Part shown: piece after piece, positions 53,115-61,901 of the stretch
Numbering within the stretch: position 1 is the stretch's first letter
How the letters are laid out: the number at the start of each line of letters is the position of its first letter
NCBI RefSeq assembly: GCF_013426895.1
Contig: NZ_AP023175.1
Span: forward strand, 2,356,001-2,420,000
DNA: 64,000 nt
Origin: Paraburkholderia largidicola
Lineage (GTDB): Bacteria > Pseudomonadota > Gammaproteobacteria > Burkholderiales > Burkholderiaceae
Reading direction: 5' to 3'
Notes under the pieces: model-generated
Seen by the model: the letters and a program-made list of their open reading frames with translations, nothing else
Databases searched by the model: none
Told to the model about the DNA's origin: nothing
Made by a program: the position numbers and the translations under genes

Positions 53115-53669
53115 TCAAGATGCTGCGGGGGCGTCCGGCGGCAATGTCAGTTGCGCGACTTCGACGTTGTCGAGTTGCTCGAGCATCGACGGTGCGAGCA
53201 ACAGCTTCGCCTTGCGAATGCCCGCGCCCATCACCACCTGGCGGCGTTCCATCACGCCGGCATCGACGAGAACACGCCAGTTCGCGGGCAGGCCGAACGC
53301 CGTGATGCCGCCGAACTCCATCGCGCTCTGTTCCGTTGCGACTTCGCGCTGCGCGAATGAAATGCGCTTTGCGCCGAGGACAGCTTTCACTGCGCCGTTG
53401 ACGTCGAGGCGCAGCGAGCCGAGCGTCACGATCGCGGCCAGATGCTCGCCGCCGTCCTTCTTGTACTTGACGACGATCGTGTTCGCGCAGTCTTCCATCG
53501 GAAAGCCGTAGCGCGCGCTGAAGTCGGCTGTGTCGGATGCGTCGTCGGTGACGGAGAACACGACGATGTCGCGGCCTTCGATGGACGCGGCGACGTGCGC
53601 GGGGAGATGGGCGCCGATCTGATCGGGCGCGATGATGTCGAGCTTCTGAAGCGGTTCGTGCGAAAGCAT
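53115..53669 (-). CDS. YbaK/EbsC-family aminoacyl-tRNA deacylase-like protein
   Basis: A 184-residue protein of the YbaK/ProX editing-domain family. FGGITAFGLPANWRVLVDAGVM is the GxxxPxG region, and GAVKAVLGAKRISFAQREVATE holds the conserved Lys. Such proteins hydrolyse mischarged aminoacyl-tRNA. CACAGGTCACC precedes the ATG at 53669. The LysR gene lies upstream on the same strand. Confidence 0.85.
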   Translation of the reverse strand: MLSHEPLQKLDIIAPDQIGAHLPAHVAASIEGRDIVVFSVTDDASDTADFSARYGFPMEDCANTIVVKYKKDGGEHLAAIVTLGSLRLDVNGAVKAVLGAKRISFAQREVATEQSAMEFGGITAFGLPANWRVLVDAGVMERRQVVMGAGIRKAKLLLAPSMLEQLDNVEVAQLTLPPDAPAAS

Positions 53670-53754
53670 GGTGACCTGTGAGCAGTGAGCGGACGAAAAC
53701 AACGCGCACACATTGTACGATTTGCAGCCCGTTGACAGCATTGCGCGCATCGGC

Positions 53755-54768
53755 TCAGTCGCTGCGCGAGTGTGTCTTCACAGTGGTTTCCGCGGGAAAA
53801 AGATGCACGCTCATGAAGTCGACGAAGGCCCGCATTTTCGGCGTCAGTTGCCCGCCTGAAGGCCACAGTGCGCGAAACACGCTGAGCGCGCCGGAGTATT
53901 CGCGCAGAACCGGGACGAGCGTGCCGCTCTCCACCTGCGCGCGCACCGTGAAATCGGGCACACAGGCAAGGCCGAGATCCTGCTCGGCCATCGCGATCAG
54001 CGGCTCGACGGCGGTGGCGACGGCGGTCGTGGGCAAGTCGATATCGATCGATTCGCCATCGCGTTCGAGCGGCCAGCGGCGCAGCTTGCCCGTAGTTGGA
54101 AAGCGATGCTGAAGACACGCATGATGAACGAGCGCCTCAGGTGTCGTGAGCGGCGGATGCTTCGCGAGGTAGGCGGGCGAAGCGACGATCAGATGCACAT
54201 ACGTGCCCATCGTTCGCGTGATCAGTTGCGAGTCGTTGACGTCACCCGTGCGCATCACGACGTCGAAGCCTTCTTCGATGATATCGACCATGCGATCGCT
54301 GAAGTCGATGTCCAGCACGATCTCGGGGTACGCCTTCATGAACTCGCCGATCACGGGCATCAGCAGCTTCGTGACCATCGGCATGCTCACGCGCAGCTTG
54401 CCGCGCGGCGCGGCATGCGCGAGCGCGAGTTCGCTCTCCGCAGCCTCGATCTCCTCGAAGATGCGCTGGCAGCGCGTGAGAAACTGCGCGCCTTCGGGCG
54501 TCAGCGTGATGCTGCGCGTGCTGCGATGAAAGAGCCGCGCGCCGAGCCGTGTTTCCAGCCGTGAAATGGCCTTGCCGACTGCGGAAGCCGAGATGCCGAT
54601 CTGGCGGCCCGCTTCAGTGAAACTGCGGGTTTCGGCGGCGCGCACGAAGATGTTGAGCGAGCCGAAGCGATCCATTGCACTCGTGTTAGTCGTGCCGTCG
54701 ATCGTCGCCGACGACGCGGAGTGCAGCTTGACGGGCGCCGTGCGCGCCACATCGGCTTGTGTAGCCAT
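53755..54768 (-). CDS. LysR-family regulator
   Basis: A 337-residue LysR regulator with winged HTH (SFTEAGRQIGISASAVGKAISRLETRLGARLFHRSTR) and effector domain (FDVVMRTGDVNDSQL is the CrgA/AaeR-like motif). The ATG at 54768 has GGAGACCTGCC in front; it adds 31 residues before MDRFGSLNIFV, where most homologues begin (54675). It may act on the YbaK gene downstream. Confidence 0.9.
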   Translation of the reverse strand: MATQADVARTAPVKLHSASSATIDGTTNTSAMDRFGSLNIFVRAAETRSFTEAGRQIGISASAVGKAISRLETRLGARLFHRSTRSITLTPEGAQFLTRCQRIFEEIEAAESELALAHAAPRGKLRVSMPMVTKLLMPVIGEFMKAYPEIVLDIDFSDRMVDIIEEGFDVVMRTGDVNDSQLITRTMGTYVHLIVASPAYLAKHPPLTTPEALVHHACLQHRFPTTGKLRRWPLERDGESIDIDLPTTAVATAVEPLIAMAEQDLGLACVPDFTVRAQVESGTLVPVLREYSGALSVFRALWPSGGQLTPKMRAFVDFMSVHLFPAETTVKTHSRSD

Positions 54769-54872
54769 GGCAGGTCTCCGGAACTGAAAGCGCCGCCCGG
54801 CGTGTCAGCGCGGGCGGCGCGTCGCACGCTCGCCGTGCGCGTCCGAAGTGTAGCGCGTGCGCGCCGTGTCGA

Positions 54873-55454
54873 TCATTCGAGGTCGTCGAGCTGTTCCGCG
54901 AGGATCATCTGCGACATGTTGCGCGGCCGGCTCGACGGACGGCTGAACGGTCCGTAGACGGCATCGCCGCGTACGATGCTGGCGCCCGTCAGCGCGCACA
55001 CGCCGCGCGAGCGCGCAATGCGGCGCACCCACAGCTGCTCGGTATAGCGGCCGGCCGTCGAATCGCGCCACGTGATCGAAATTGACTTGGCGCCGAAGCG
55101 TTCGACGAACGTGATCACCGCGTCGCTATGCTGGCTCGCAGCCGTTTGCGCGCGTTCGGCGGTGGCGCTGCGGCGCGCGGGACGCGCGGCGCATGCGCCC
55201 TTGTCGCATTTGTCCGACGATGCGAGCTTGCTGTCCTGCGTGGGCGACTTGCCGAGCCGCGAGATCGTCGCGGTCCATGGGTCGTGCAGCGCGGGCGCGG
55301 CAGGCGCCATGCCGCCGCCTGCAGGCTCGGACCGAAGGTCGGCGTATAGCGTTTCCTTGCGACGCAGTTCCGGCTCACCGTTCGCGCGCCGGTTTGCGTG
55401 GGCGCGAGGCCTGGGTTCAGGCATCGTGCCTGTTGCAGTTCCAATCCTGCTCAC
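54873..55454 (-). CDS. DUF3331 family protein
   Basis: A 193-residue protein of a Burkholderiales-restricted family. The C-terminal 85 residues are the DUF3331 domain (ITWRDSTAGRYTEQLWVRR, GVCALTGASIVRGDAVYGP). The Arg/Ala-rich N-terminal half looks disordered. The Cys-Ala-Leu-Thr-Gly pattern resembles a degenerate zinc or nucleic-acid binding knuckle, but no function is known. Confidence 0.75.
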   Translation of the reverse strand: MSRIGTATGTMPEPRPRAHANRRANGEPELRRKETLYADLRSEPAGGGMAPAAPALHDPWTATISRLGKSPTQDSKLASSDKCDKGACAARPARRSATAERAQTAASQHSDAVITFVERFGAKSISITWRDSTAGRYTEQLWVRRIARSRGVCALTGASIVRGDAVYGPFSRPSSRPRNMSQMILAEQLDDLE

Positions 55455-55968
55455 GTCGACTCCTCGTTAAAGCGTTGCCCATCGAGGCGACTCTTCGATC
55501 AGGCAGAACCTTACGTTCTGCTTGTCATGGCCACCCGGCAGCCACCATTGCGGCCACTTGCGCGCGGGCGAAAACGCATGCGCCGCGCGTCGCTGCGCCC
55601 TGACGGCGAACGATGGGAGCGGCCTCACGCTGCATCACAGCGTTGCAATCAGCTTTCGCGGCCGGCACGGATGACCGGTCACATGGCGTGCATCCTAACG
55701 GCTTGCCATTGGCAGATAAATGCCAGCTAAATGAACACTCAATTTATCTAACTCAAACAATGGGACGGCACGGCAGCGGCAATCGACGCCAATCGCTTGC
55801 TGGATCAGGCTGTCCGGCGATGCATATGCACACCGGTCGCGCGCGGAAACGCCCGATAGCCGCCACGCGGCGCAAGGTCTTGTCTTGACATCGCAAGGCG
55901 GGCGGCCATACTCGGACGGTATTTCGCCGCCCGGCCACAACCTGTTTCCATCGCAAGGACACGCCGTC
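55455..55968. other. Intergenic region, no gene seen
   Basis: About 510 bases between the divergent DUF3331 and DUF427 genes. AT-richer around 55720-55770. No convincing coding region or structured RNA; one weak promoter could be hidden. Confidence 0.4.
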
Positions 55969-56346
55969 ATGCACAAGACAGTGAAGATTCCCGGACCCGA
56001 TCATCCCATCACGATTGCAAAAAGCGCATCGCGCGTGGTCGTGTCCGTGGCGGGACACAAGATCGCCGACAGCACCGACGCGCTGTCTTTCCACGAAGCC
56101 GCGTACCCGGAAGTGCTCTACATTCCGCGCAAGGACGTCGACATGTCGCTGCTCGAGCGCACCGATCATTCGACGTATTGCCCGTATAAGGGCGAGTGCA
56201 GCTACTACAGCATTCCCGCCGGCGGCGAGCGGTCCATCAATGCGGTGTGGAGTTACGAAAGCCCGTACGAAGCCGTCGAGTCGATCCGGGAACATGTGGC
56301 GTTCTATCGCGACCGTGTGGACGCCATCGAGGTCAGTGCGCAATGA
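55969..56346 (+). CDS. DUF427 domain protein
   Basis: A 125-residue cytosolic protein of the DUF427 family: HEAAYPEVLYIPRKDVDM, STYCPYKGECSYYSI and AVWSYESPYEAVESIREHV are the conserved blocks. Function is not established. CAAGGAC precedes the ATG. A terminator follows after about 45 bases. Confidence 0.9.
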   Translation: MHKTVKIPGPDHPITIAKSASRVVVSVAGHKIADSTDALSFHEAAYPEVLYIPRKDVDMSLLERTDHSTYCPYKGECSYYSIPAGGERSINAVWSYESPYEAVESIREHVAFYRDRVDAIEVSAQ

Positions 56347-56390
56347 GCACGCGAACGGGCCGCTAGTTTCCGGCCTGTTGCAGTGACATC

Positions 56391-56416
56391 GAAGCCCTCG
56401 TTCGAGGGCTTCAACG
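56391..56416 (+). terminator. Rho-independent terminator after DUF427 gene
   Basis: A 9-bp stem GAAGCCCTC / GAGGGCTTC with loop GTTC, then AACGTTTT. Confidence 0.85.
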
Positions 56417-56762
56417 TTTTCATTTCTTCTATCGGATCGCGACGCGTCGTCGCCGGTTCATCGTCGTTGACGTCGCTGTCAAGGTTGATCAAACCTGGCA
56501 CGCTTGACAAAAATCAATGACAAAAAATTCCCGCTTCCGGAAAGTGCCGCTTCATAGCGGTGCAACCCATCACGCAAACGACATAAAAGTCCCGAAAGCC
56601 GCATGTATGCACGCTTTCCGGGCATCCGATGCAGCCGGCATCAAATGATTTTTGTTGATTTTTTTTCGGAACCTTCTTGCCGTAAGCTTTTCGTAAACAC
56701 CATCGCGTTGGTCCGCGATGGACTGACTCCGTTCAATTCCGAACCCGGCAGGAGCACGATCG
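56417..56762. other. Upstream region of the carbonic anhydrase gene
   Basis: About 345 bases without a gene. AT-rich runs (TGATTTTTGTTGATTTTTTT near 56646-56667) lie 100 bases before the start and look like an UP-element or curved promoter region. No specific operator was recognised. Confidence 0.4.
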
Positions 56763-57404
56763 ATGAATCATCCAAAACGCTTATTGCTTTCCAATCTGGC
56801 ATGGTCGCAAGAGGTCTCGACGCGCGAGCCCGAGTTCTTCTCGGAACTCGCGCGTGGTCAGCAGCCGCGCTTCCTGTGGATCGGCTGCTCCGATAGCCGC
56901 GTGCCCGCCGAGCGCATCACCAATGCGCAGCCGGGCGAGTTGTTCGTTCATCGCAACATCGCGAATCTCTACACGTCCGACGACGGCAACACATCGAGCG
57001 TGATCGAATACGCAGTGCATGCGCTAAAGGTGGAGCACGTGATCATCTGCGGGCATCACCATTGCGGCGGCGTGCGCGCCGCGCTGTCGCCGCCCTCGGA
57101 TGCGCTGCCCATCGTGAATCGCCGTATCGCCGGTTTGCGCGAGCTGGCCGGACGTCATCGCGACGAACTGCATGCGATCGCGGACTTCGACGAACGTGTC
57201 GACCGCTTCGCGGAGTTGAACGTGATCGAGCAGGTGCGCCTGTTGCGCGAGTCGCCCATCGTGCGCCGCGCGCCGCGTCCGCCGCAGGTGCACGGCTGGA
57301 TTTTCGGGCTGCGCGCAGGGCTCATCACGCAACTCACCGATATGGACGAAGCCCGCGACATCGCCGGAATGCACGCCGAAGCGCATCAATCCGTCGCCGC
57401 GTAG
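56763..57404 (+). CDS. can: Beta-carbonic anhydrase
   Basis: A 213-residue zinc enzyme interconverting CO2 and bicarbonate. Zinc ligands Cys42, His98, Cys101 and the Asp44-Arg46 dyad fall at the same positions as in E. coli Can (GCSDSRVPAE and CGHHHCGGV). GCAGGAG precedes the ATG. The SulP transporter gene follows after about 90 bases, so CO2 hydration and anion transport are likely coupled. Confidence 0.95.
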   Translation: MNHPKRLLLSNLAWSQEVSTREPEFFSELARGQQPRFLWIGCSDSRVPAERITNAQPGELFVHRNIANLYTSDDGNTSSVIEYAVHALKVEHVIICGHHHCGGVRAALSPPSDALPIVNRRIAGLRELAGRHRDELHAIADFDERVDRFAELNVIEQVRLLRESPIVRRAPRPPQVHGWIFGLRAGLITQLTDMDEARDIAGMHAEAHQSVAA

Positions 57405-57491
57405 CGAGCTTCGGGCCACGCCCCTTTTCATACCGGCTCACGCCTTTTCACACGTAAGACCAACGAGCCGCCTGCGCACGTCGCCGGCGGC

Positions 57492-59081
57492 GTGGCTCAA
57501 CTCGACCTTGCGGATACCATGCACACTCCACCTGTTTCCCGTTTGTCGAACCTGCGCAGCGATGTCTTCGCGGGTATCGTCGTGTTTCTCGTCGCGCTGC
57601 CGCTGTGTCTCGGCATCGCCACTGCGTCCGGCGTCGATCCGTTTGCCGGGCTGGTGTCCGGCATCGTCGGCGGACTGGTCGTCGCGGTGCTCAGCGGCTC
57701 GCATCTGAGCGTGAGCGGGCCCGCGGCCGGCCTTGTCGTGATCGTCGTATCGGCGATCGCGTCGCTCGGCAGTTTCTCCGCGTTTCTCGCCGCCGTGCTG
57801 ATCGCGGGCGCGTTGCAGATCGGCTTTGGCCTGCTGCGCGCGGGACAGCTTGCCAGCTTCGTGCCCGTCGCCGTCATCAAGGGCATGCTGGCTTCGATCG
57901 GCATCATCCTGATCGTCAAGCAGATTCCGCTCGGCGTCGGGCTCGTAAGCGGTGCGGATGCCAACGTCGCGCACGCGGCCATGCTCGCGACGCCGTTCGG
58001 CGACCTGTCGATGGTGACGACGGCGCTCGCGCTCGTCTCGCTGGCGATGCTGTTCGCATGGGAGACGCCGCGCGCGAAGCGCTACGCCATCGTGCGGATG
58101 CTGCCGGGGCCGCTCGCGGTCGTCGCGCTCGGGATCGGCGTGACGCTTGCGCTCGATGTGCTCGCGCCCGCGCTTGCGGTGCCGGCTGAGCACCGGGTGT
58201 CGCTGGTGTCGCTGGATTCGTTCGCCGCGCTGACAGGCGCGATTTCGATGCCCGACTTCACGCAGCTCGTCGAGGCCGACGTCTGGCGCGTCGGCTTGAC
58301 GCTCGCGGTGGTCGCGAGTCTGGAAACCCTGCTGAGCCTCGAAGCCGTCGAACAGATCGATCCGAAGCGCCGCCGCGCGTCGCCGGACCGCGAGCTGAAG
58401 GCACAGGGCGTGGGCAATATGGTGGCGGCCGTGCTTGGCGGCTTGCCGCTGACGGCCGTGATCGTGCGCAGTTCGGCGAATGTGAACGCGGGCGCGCAGA
58501 CGCGCATGTCGGCCGTGATTCACGGCGTGCTGCTGCTGGCGAGCGTGTTCGCGCTGACGGCCGTGCTGAACCTGATTCCGCTCGCGTGTCTGGCGGCGAT
58601 CCTGATTCATACGGGCTACAAGCTCGCGAAGCCGGCGCTGTTCGCGGCGATGGCGCGCGAAGGCGTCGACCGGTTCGTGCCGTTTGCGGCAACGATCGCG
58701 GGCGTGCTGGCAACGGACCTGCTGATCGGCATTGGCATCGGCATCGCGACGAGCGCGGTGCTCGCGCTGCGCGCGAACCTGTCGCGCACCTTCACGCTGA
58801 CGTGTCACGACGATCACTATCTGCTGGTGCTGCGCAAGGACGCGACCTTCCTGTCGAAGCCGATGCTCACGCGCTGTCTCGCGCAGATTCCGGACCGCGC
58901 GACGGTGCTGATCGACGCGGAGCGTGCCGATTTCATCGACCGGGATATTCGTGACACGCTCGATGCGTTCGTGGAGGAGGCGGCGCGGCGGCAGATCACC
59001 GTCGAGCGTATGCGCTGGCCGGAGCCGGCGGCTCAGGAAGGGCAGGTGGCGCTGCCGTCGCTAGGCGCGACGACGGGCTGA
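57492..59081 (+). CDS. SulP-family anion transporter
   Basis: A 529-residue inner-membrane transporter with about 12 helices (residues 20-420): DVFAGIVVFLVALPLCLGIA, LSGSHLSVSGPAAGLVVIVV and VIKGMLASIGIILIVKQIP are SulP landmarks. The C-terminal ~90 residues are a short STAS-like domain (LIDAERADFIDRDIRDTLDA). Pairing with a carbonic anhydrase suggests bicarbonate rather than sulfate. Start is GTG at 57492 or ATG at 57519 (MHTPPVSRLS). Confidence 0.9.
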   Translation: MAQLDLADTMHTPPVSRLSNLRSDVFAGIVVFLVALPLCLGIATASGVDPFAGLVSGIVGGLVVAVLSGSHLSVSGPAAGLVVIVVSAIASLGSFSAFLAAVLIAGALQIGFGLLRAGQLASFVPVAVIKGMLASIGIILIVKQIPLGVGLVSGADANVAHAAMLATPFGDLSMVTTALALVSLAMLFAWETPRAKRYAIVRMLPGPLAVVALGIGVTLALDVLAPALAVPAEHRVSLVSLDSFAALTGAISMPDFTQLVEADVWRVGLTLAVVASLETLLSLEAVEQIDPKRRRASPDRELKAQGVGNMVAAVLGGLPLTAVIVRSSANVNAGAQTRMSAVIHGVLLLASVFALTAVLNLIPLACLAAILIHTGYKLAKPALFAAMAREGVDRFVPFAATIAGVLATDLLIGIGIGIATSAVLALRANLSRTFTLTCHDDHYLLVLRKDATFLSKPMLTRCLAQIPDRATVLIDAERADFIDRDIRDTLDAFVEEAARRQITVERMRWPEPAAQEGQVALPSLGATTG

Positions 59082-59209
59082 CCTGAAAAAAGGGCACGAT
59101 AGCGCGCGGCGGCGCGTTATCGGACTGTCGGGACAGCAACTTCGGAAAGTGCCGGTCGGCCGGCGAGGGCGCTGACGGTCTGCGCAGCCTCGCCACATCG
59201 GCGGAAGAT

Positions 59210-59353
59210 TTACTCGGCGATGGAAAAGCGCGAGGTCCGCGTCTGCTTCGCCTTGCTGGGACGCTCGACACGCGGGCTTGCGCCGCGGATGAACAGCACT
59301 GCGCACAACGCCACCATGGCCCAGATGCAGAGAATTACAGTCAAAACGTTCAT
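59210..59353 (-). CDS. 47-residue single-helix membrane protein
   Basis: A complete small gene: MNVLTVILCIWAMVALCAVL is one membrane helix, followed by a basic, polar tail (PRVERPSKAKQTRTSRFSIA). GGAACTGGAA precedes the ATG by few bases, and codon use is like the neighbours. It lies 87 bases after the 94-residue gene on the same strand and may share its transcript. Function unknown. Confidence 0.6.
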   Translation of the reverse strand: MNVLTVILCIWAMVALCAVLFIRGASPRVERPSKAKQTRTSRFSIAE

Positions 59354-59440
59354 TTCCAGTTCCAGTCTCAGTCGGTCGGCGCTGCGGTTGGTGCGGTTGC
59401 TGCCGTTATGTTCAGTTCGCCCGGTCGCGCGGGCGGCCGG

Positions 59441-59725
59441 TCAGTGCGTCGTGTGCTGCGTCTCGCCGTCGAACAGAAGCTCGTCGATCAGCCGCGTGGT
59501 CAGTGCAAGCTGCTTCTCCAGCGACACACGCGCCAGTTCCGCGCTGACCGCGTCGCCACGCGCGACGGCGGAGTGCGTCTGGGTCGCGAGGCGCAGCACC
59601 GTGTCGGACGCGAGCTGCAAGCCGCGCATCAGCTCCGCTTGCGGATAGTCCTGCGGGTTGTGCCATTCCGGCGTGTCGAGCGCGTCGGGTTCGAACGGGT
59701 TGCTTCGGTCATGACGGGAAGACAT
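59441..59725 (-). CDS. Small hypothetical protein
   Basis: A 94-residue soluble protein: a polar N terminus (SNPFEPDALDTPEWHNP), then two amphipathic helices (QLASDTVLRLATQTHSAV and SAELARVSLEKQLALTTRLI). GAGGAG lies seven bases before the ATG. Not recognised. Confidence 0.6.
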   Translation of the reverse strand: MSSRHDRSNPFEPDALDTPEWHNPQDYPQAELMRGLQLASDTVLRLATQTHSAVARGDAVSAELARVSLEKQLALTTRLIDELLFDGETQHTTH

Positions 59726-60062
59726 TTCAGGCTCCTCAGTGCACTGGCATGACTGCAGTGTGCGCTGCGGGGCTCGCGTTCAATTGGTCGAACAGAGGCC
59801 GATTCCGGATTCATACCGCCGTCATCGAAATGTGCCTGTGAGCGAGCCGGCTGCTTCCTCCACGTCCCGGCGAATGGTAAGCAACTGTTAGTGCGCGGTC
59901 TGCACGTAAAGGCCCTGGGTTGCGCGGGCTCCTTTCTTGCGCGGGTCGGGTGGGAGGCGCGGTGGCTGCCCGTTCGTATCGAGCCGTAATGCGCCGTCAC
60001 AAGTGGTCACGCACGTCTTCTGTAGCGTCTGCTCAAATGACAGAAGAGAAGGGAGAACGACC
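59726..60062. other. Intergenic region, no gene seen
   Basis: About 340 bases between divergent small genes; no convincing coding region, repeat or RNA structure. Confidence 0.4.
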
Positions 60063-60254
60063 ATGAAAAAGCTTCTGACGCTGGCAGCCGTCGCTTTGGC
60101 GACGATCGGTTTGGGAGGCTGCGTCGTCGCGCCGCCGTATGGTTATGGTTACGCGCCGGCCTATGGCTACGCACCGGGGTATTACGCGGGGCCGTCGGTA
60201 AACGTCGGCATCGGCTATAGCTGCTGCTGGGGCCATGGCGGATGGCACCGGTAA
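60063..60254 (+). CDS. Small Gly/Tyr-rich lipoprotein
   Basis: A 63-residue lipoprotein: MKKLLTLAAVALATIGLGGC ends in an LGGC lipobox. The mature part is a Tyr/Gly/Pro repeat (PPYGYGYAPAYGYAPGYY) ending in SCCWGHGGWHR. Similar tiny lipoproteins are common in Burkholderia; function unknown. GAAGGGAG precedes the ATG. Confidence 0.75.
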   Translation: MKKLLTLAAVALATIGLGGCVVAPPYGYGYAPAYGYAPGYYAGPSVNVGIGYSCCWGHGGWHR

Positions 60255-60339
60255 GCGCGGCCGCACGGCAGCGGCAGGGCCGTTGAAGGCCGTATGACCG
60301 CGATTTATCCAGAAAGATTACGCGATCGAGACCTGAAGC

Positions 60340-60379
60340 AGCCGGACGTGGGCGCGTGAGCGTCCCGTCCGGCTTTTTT
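60340..60379 (+). terminator. Rho-independent terminator after the small lipoprotein
   Basis: A 9-bp stem AGCCGGACG / CGTCCGGCT with a 17-base loop, followed by a T-run. Confidence 0.85.
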
Positions 60380-60560
60380 GCGCGGCGCGACACGTGGCCC
60401 GAGGATGGCAGGCGTTCGGCGGCGCACATTGATGGCGCACGCTGTGCCGCGCGCGCTGCGGGTCTGCGGTACGATCTCGGAAAGAATGCGCCCGCGCGAT
60501 AGCGCCGCGCCTTCCGACGCCACGACTTCGCAACATCATCTACGTTTTCGCACACCCAGC

Positions 60561-60752
60561 ATGGACTACCGCGTTACCTACGAGCACAGCCTCGCCACCG
60601 CCCCCGACGACTTCATCGTGAATGTGCCGTCGCAACTGGTGTCGGATGTGCCGTCGAACATTCCCAAGGCGCTCCTGGCGGAGGCGATCGAGAAGCTGAT
60701 ACTCGAACGTTCGCCGCGCATCGGCCGCATCCGCAACCTCAGGCTCATCTGA
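60561..60752 (+). CDS. Small hypothetical protein
   Basis: A 63-residue soluble protein, MDYRVTYEHSLATAPDD to the C terminus SPRIGRIRNLRLI. It has the codon bias of real genes here but no strong ribosome-binding site. Not recognised. It precedes the protease gene by about 110 bases. Confidence 0.45.
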   Translation: MDYRVTYEHSLATAPDDFIVNVPSQLVSDVPSNIPKALLAEAIEKLILERSPRIGRIRNLRLI

Positions 60753-60861
60753 CGCCTCTCCTCCGGCGGCTGGCCTCGCTGTTTTTCCTTCGCCGGCTGC
60801 CGCGCTTGAAAACGGCTTGCCTGCCCTGCATGTGCGGCTCTCGTTTATACGGAGCCTTGTC

Positions 60862-61887
60862 ATGGGAAGCCGTCCCCGTTTTGTCGACGATCTGTCGGGT
60901 GCGCTGCCGAGCGCCGCTGCCGCCGGATCGTCCGAAGACGACGCACTCCTCGACGCCTATTCGCGCACCGTCATCGATGCGCTCGAACGGGTGCGGGCGG
61001 CCGTCGTCTTCATCACTGTCGAGCGCCGCGTGCCGGGCGCGCCGGAGCGCCACGCGCGCGCGGGCACCGGCTCGGGTTTCATTTTTACGCCCGACGGATA
61101 TCTTTTGACCAACAGCCACGTGGTGCACGGCGCGACGCATATCCGGGTGCAACTCGCCGACGGCACGAAGTTCGACGCCGATCTGGTCGGCGACGATCCG
61201 CACAGCGACCTTGCCGTGTTGCGCATCGGCTCGCCGGAGCCGCTGCCGCATGTCGCGCTTGGCGAATCGGGCAAGCTGCGTGTCGGGCAGATCGCTGTCG
61301 CCGTCGGCAATCCGCTCGGACTCGAGCAGACGGTGACGGCGGGCGTCGTTTCCGCGCTCGGCCGCTCGCTGCGATCGAACTCGGGCCGCATGATCTACGA
61401 CGTGATCCAGACGGATGCCGCGCTGAATCCCGGTAATTCGGGCGGGCCGCTGATCAACTCGGCGGGGCAGGTGATCGGCGTGAACACGGCGATCATTCCG
61501 GGCGCGCAGTCGATCAGTTTCGCGACGGCGATCGATACCGCGAAGTGGGTCATCATGCAGATTTTTGCGCACGGGCGCGTGCGGCGCGCTTATATCGGCG
61601 TGGCGGGGACGACTTTCGCGTTGCCGCGGCGTGTGCAGCGGTATTTTGCGCTGGAGTCGGAAAGCGGCGTGCGGGTGATGGAGATCGTAAAGGGGAGTCC
61701 GGCTGCGCTCGGCGGGCTGCGGACGGATGACACGATCATTGCGGTGGATGGGGAGGTTGTTGAAGGGGTTGATGCGCTGCAGCGCGTGCTGGATGGGTCG
61801 AGGATCGGCCGCTCTGTGAGTGTGAGTGTTTTGCGCGGGGCGCAGCGGGTTGAGGTGGTGGTTGTGCCTGTTGAGCAGAGTGTTTAG
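60862..61887 (+). CDS. DegP/HtrA-like serine protease with one PDZ domain
   Basis: A 341-residue trypsin-like protease. The triad is His in TNSHVVHGAT, Asp in DPHSDLAVLR and Ser in LNPGNSGGPL. One PDZ domain follows (GVRVMEIVKGSPAALGGLRTDDTI). The N terminus from the ATG at 60862 (MGSRPRFVDDL, with ACGGAG upstream) has no signal peptide or membrane helix; an ATG at 60817 does not give one either. So it is probably cytosolic, unlike typical DegP. The second repeat element begins 14 bases after its stop. Confidence 0.9.
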   Translation: MGSRPRFVDDLSGALPSAAAAGSSEDDALLDAYSRTVIDALERVRAAVVFITVERRVPGAPERHARAGTGSGFIFTPDGYLLTNSHVVHGATHIRVQLADGTKFDADLVGDDPHSDLAVLRIGSPEPLPHVALGESGKLRVGQIAVAVGNPLGLEQTVTAGVVSALGRSLRSNSGRMIYDVIQTDAALNPGNSGGPLINSAGQVIGVNTAIIPGAQSISFATAIDTAKWVIMQIFAHGRVRRAYIGVAGTTFALPRRVQRYFALESESGVRVMEIVKGSPAALGGLRTDDTIIAVDGEVVEGVDALQRVLDGSRIGRSVSVSVLRGAQRVEVVVVPVEQSV

Positions 61888-61901
61888 TGGGTTGGTTTTT
61901 T

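Noticed and set aside
57438..58817. 459-codon minus-strand open frame
   Set aside because: Antisense to the SulP gene, almost all Arg/Gln/His/Asp, no family resemblance; an artefact of GC skew between frames.
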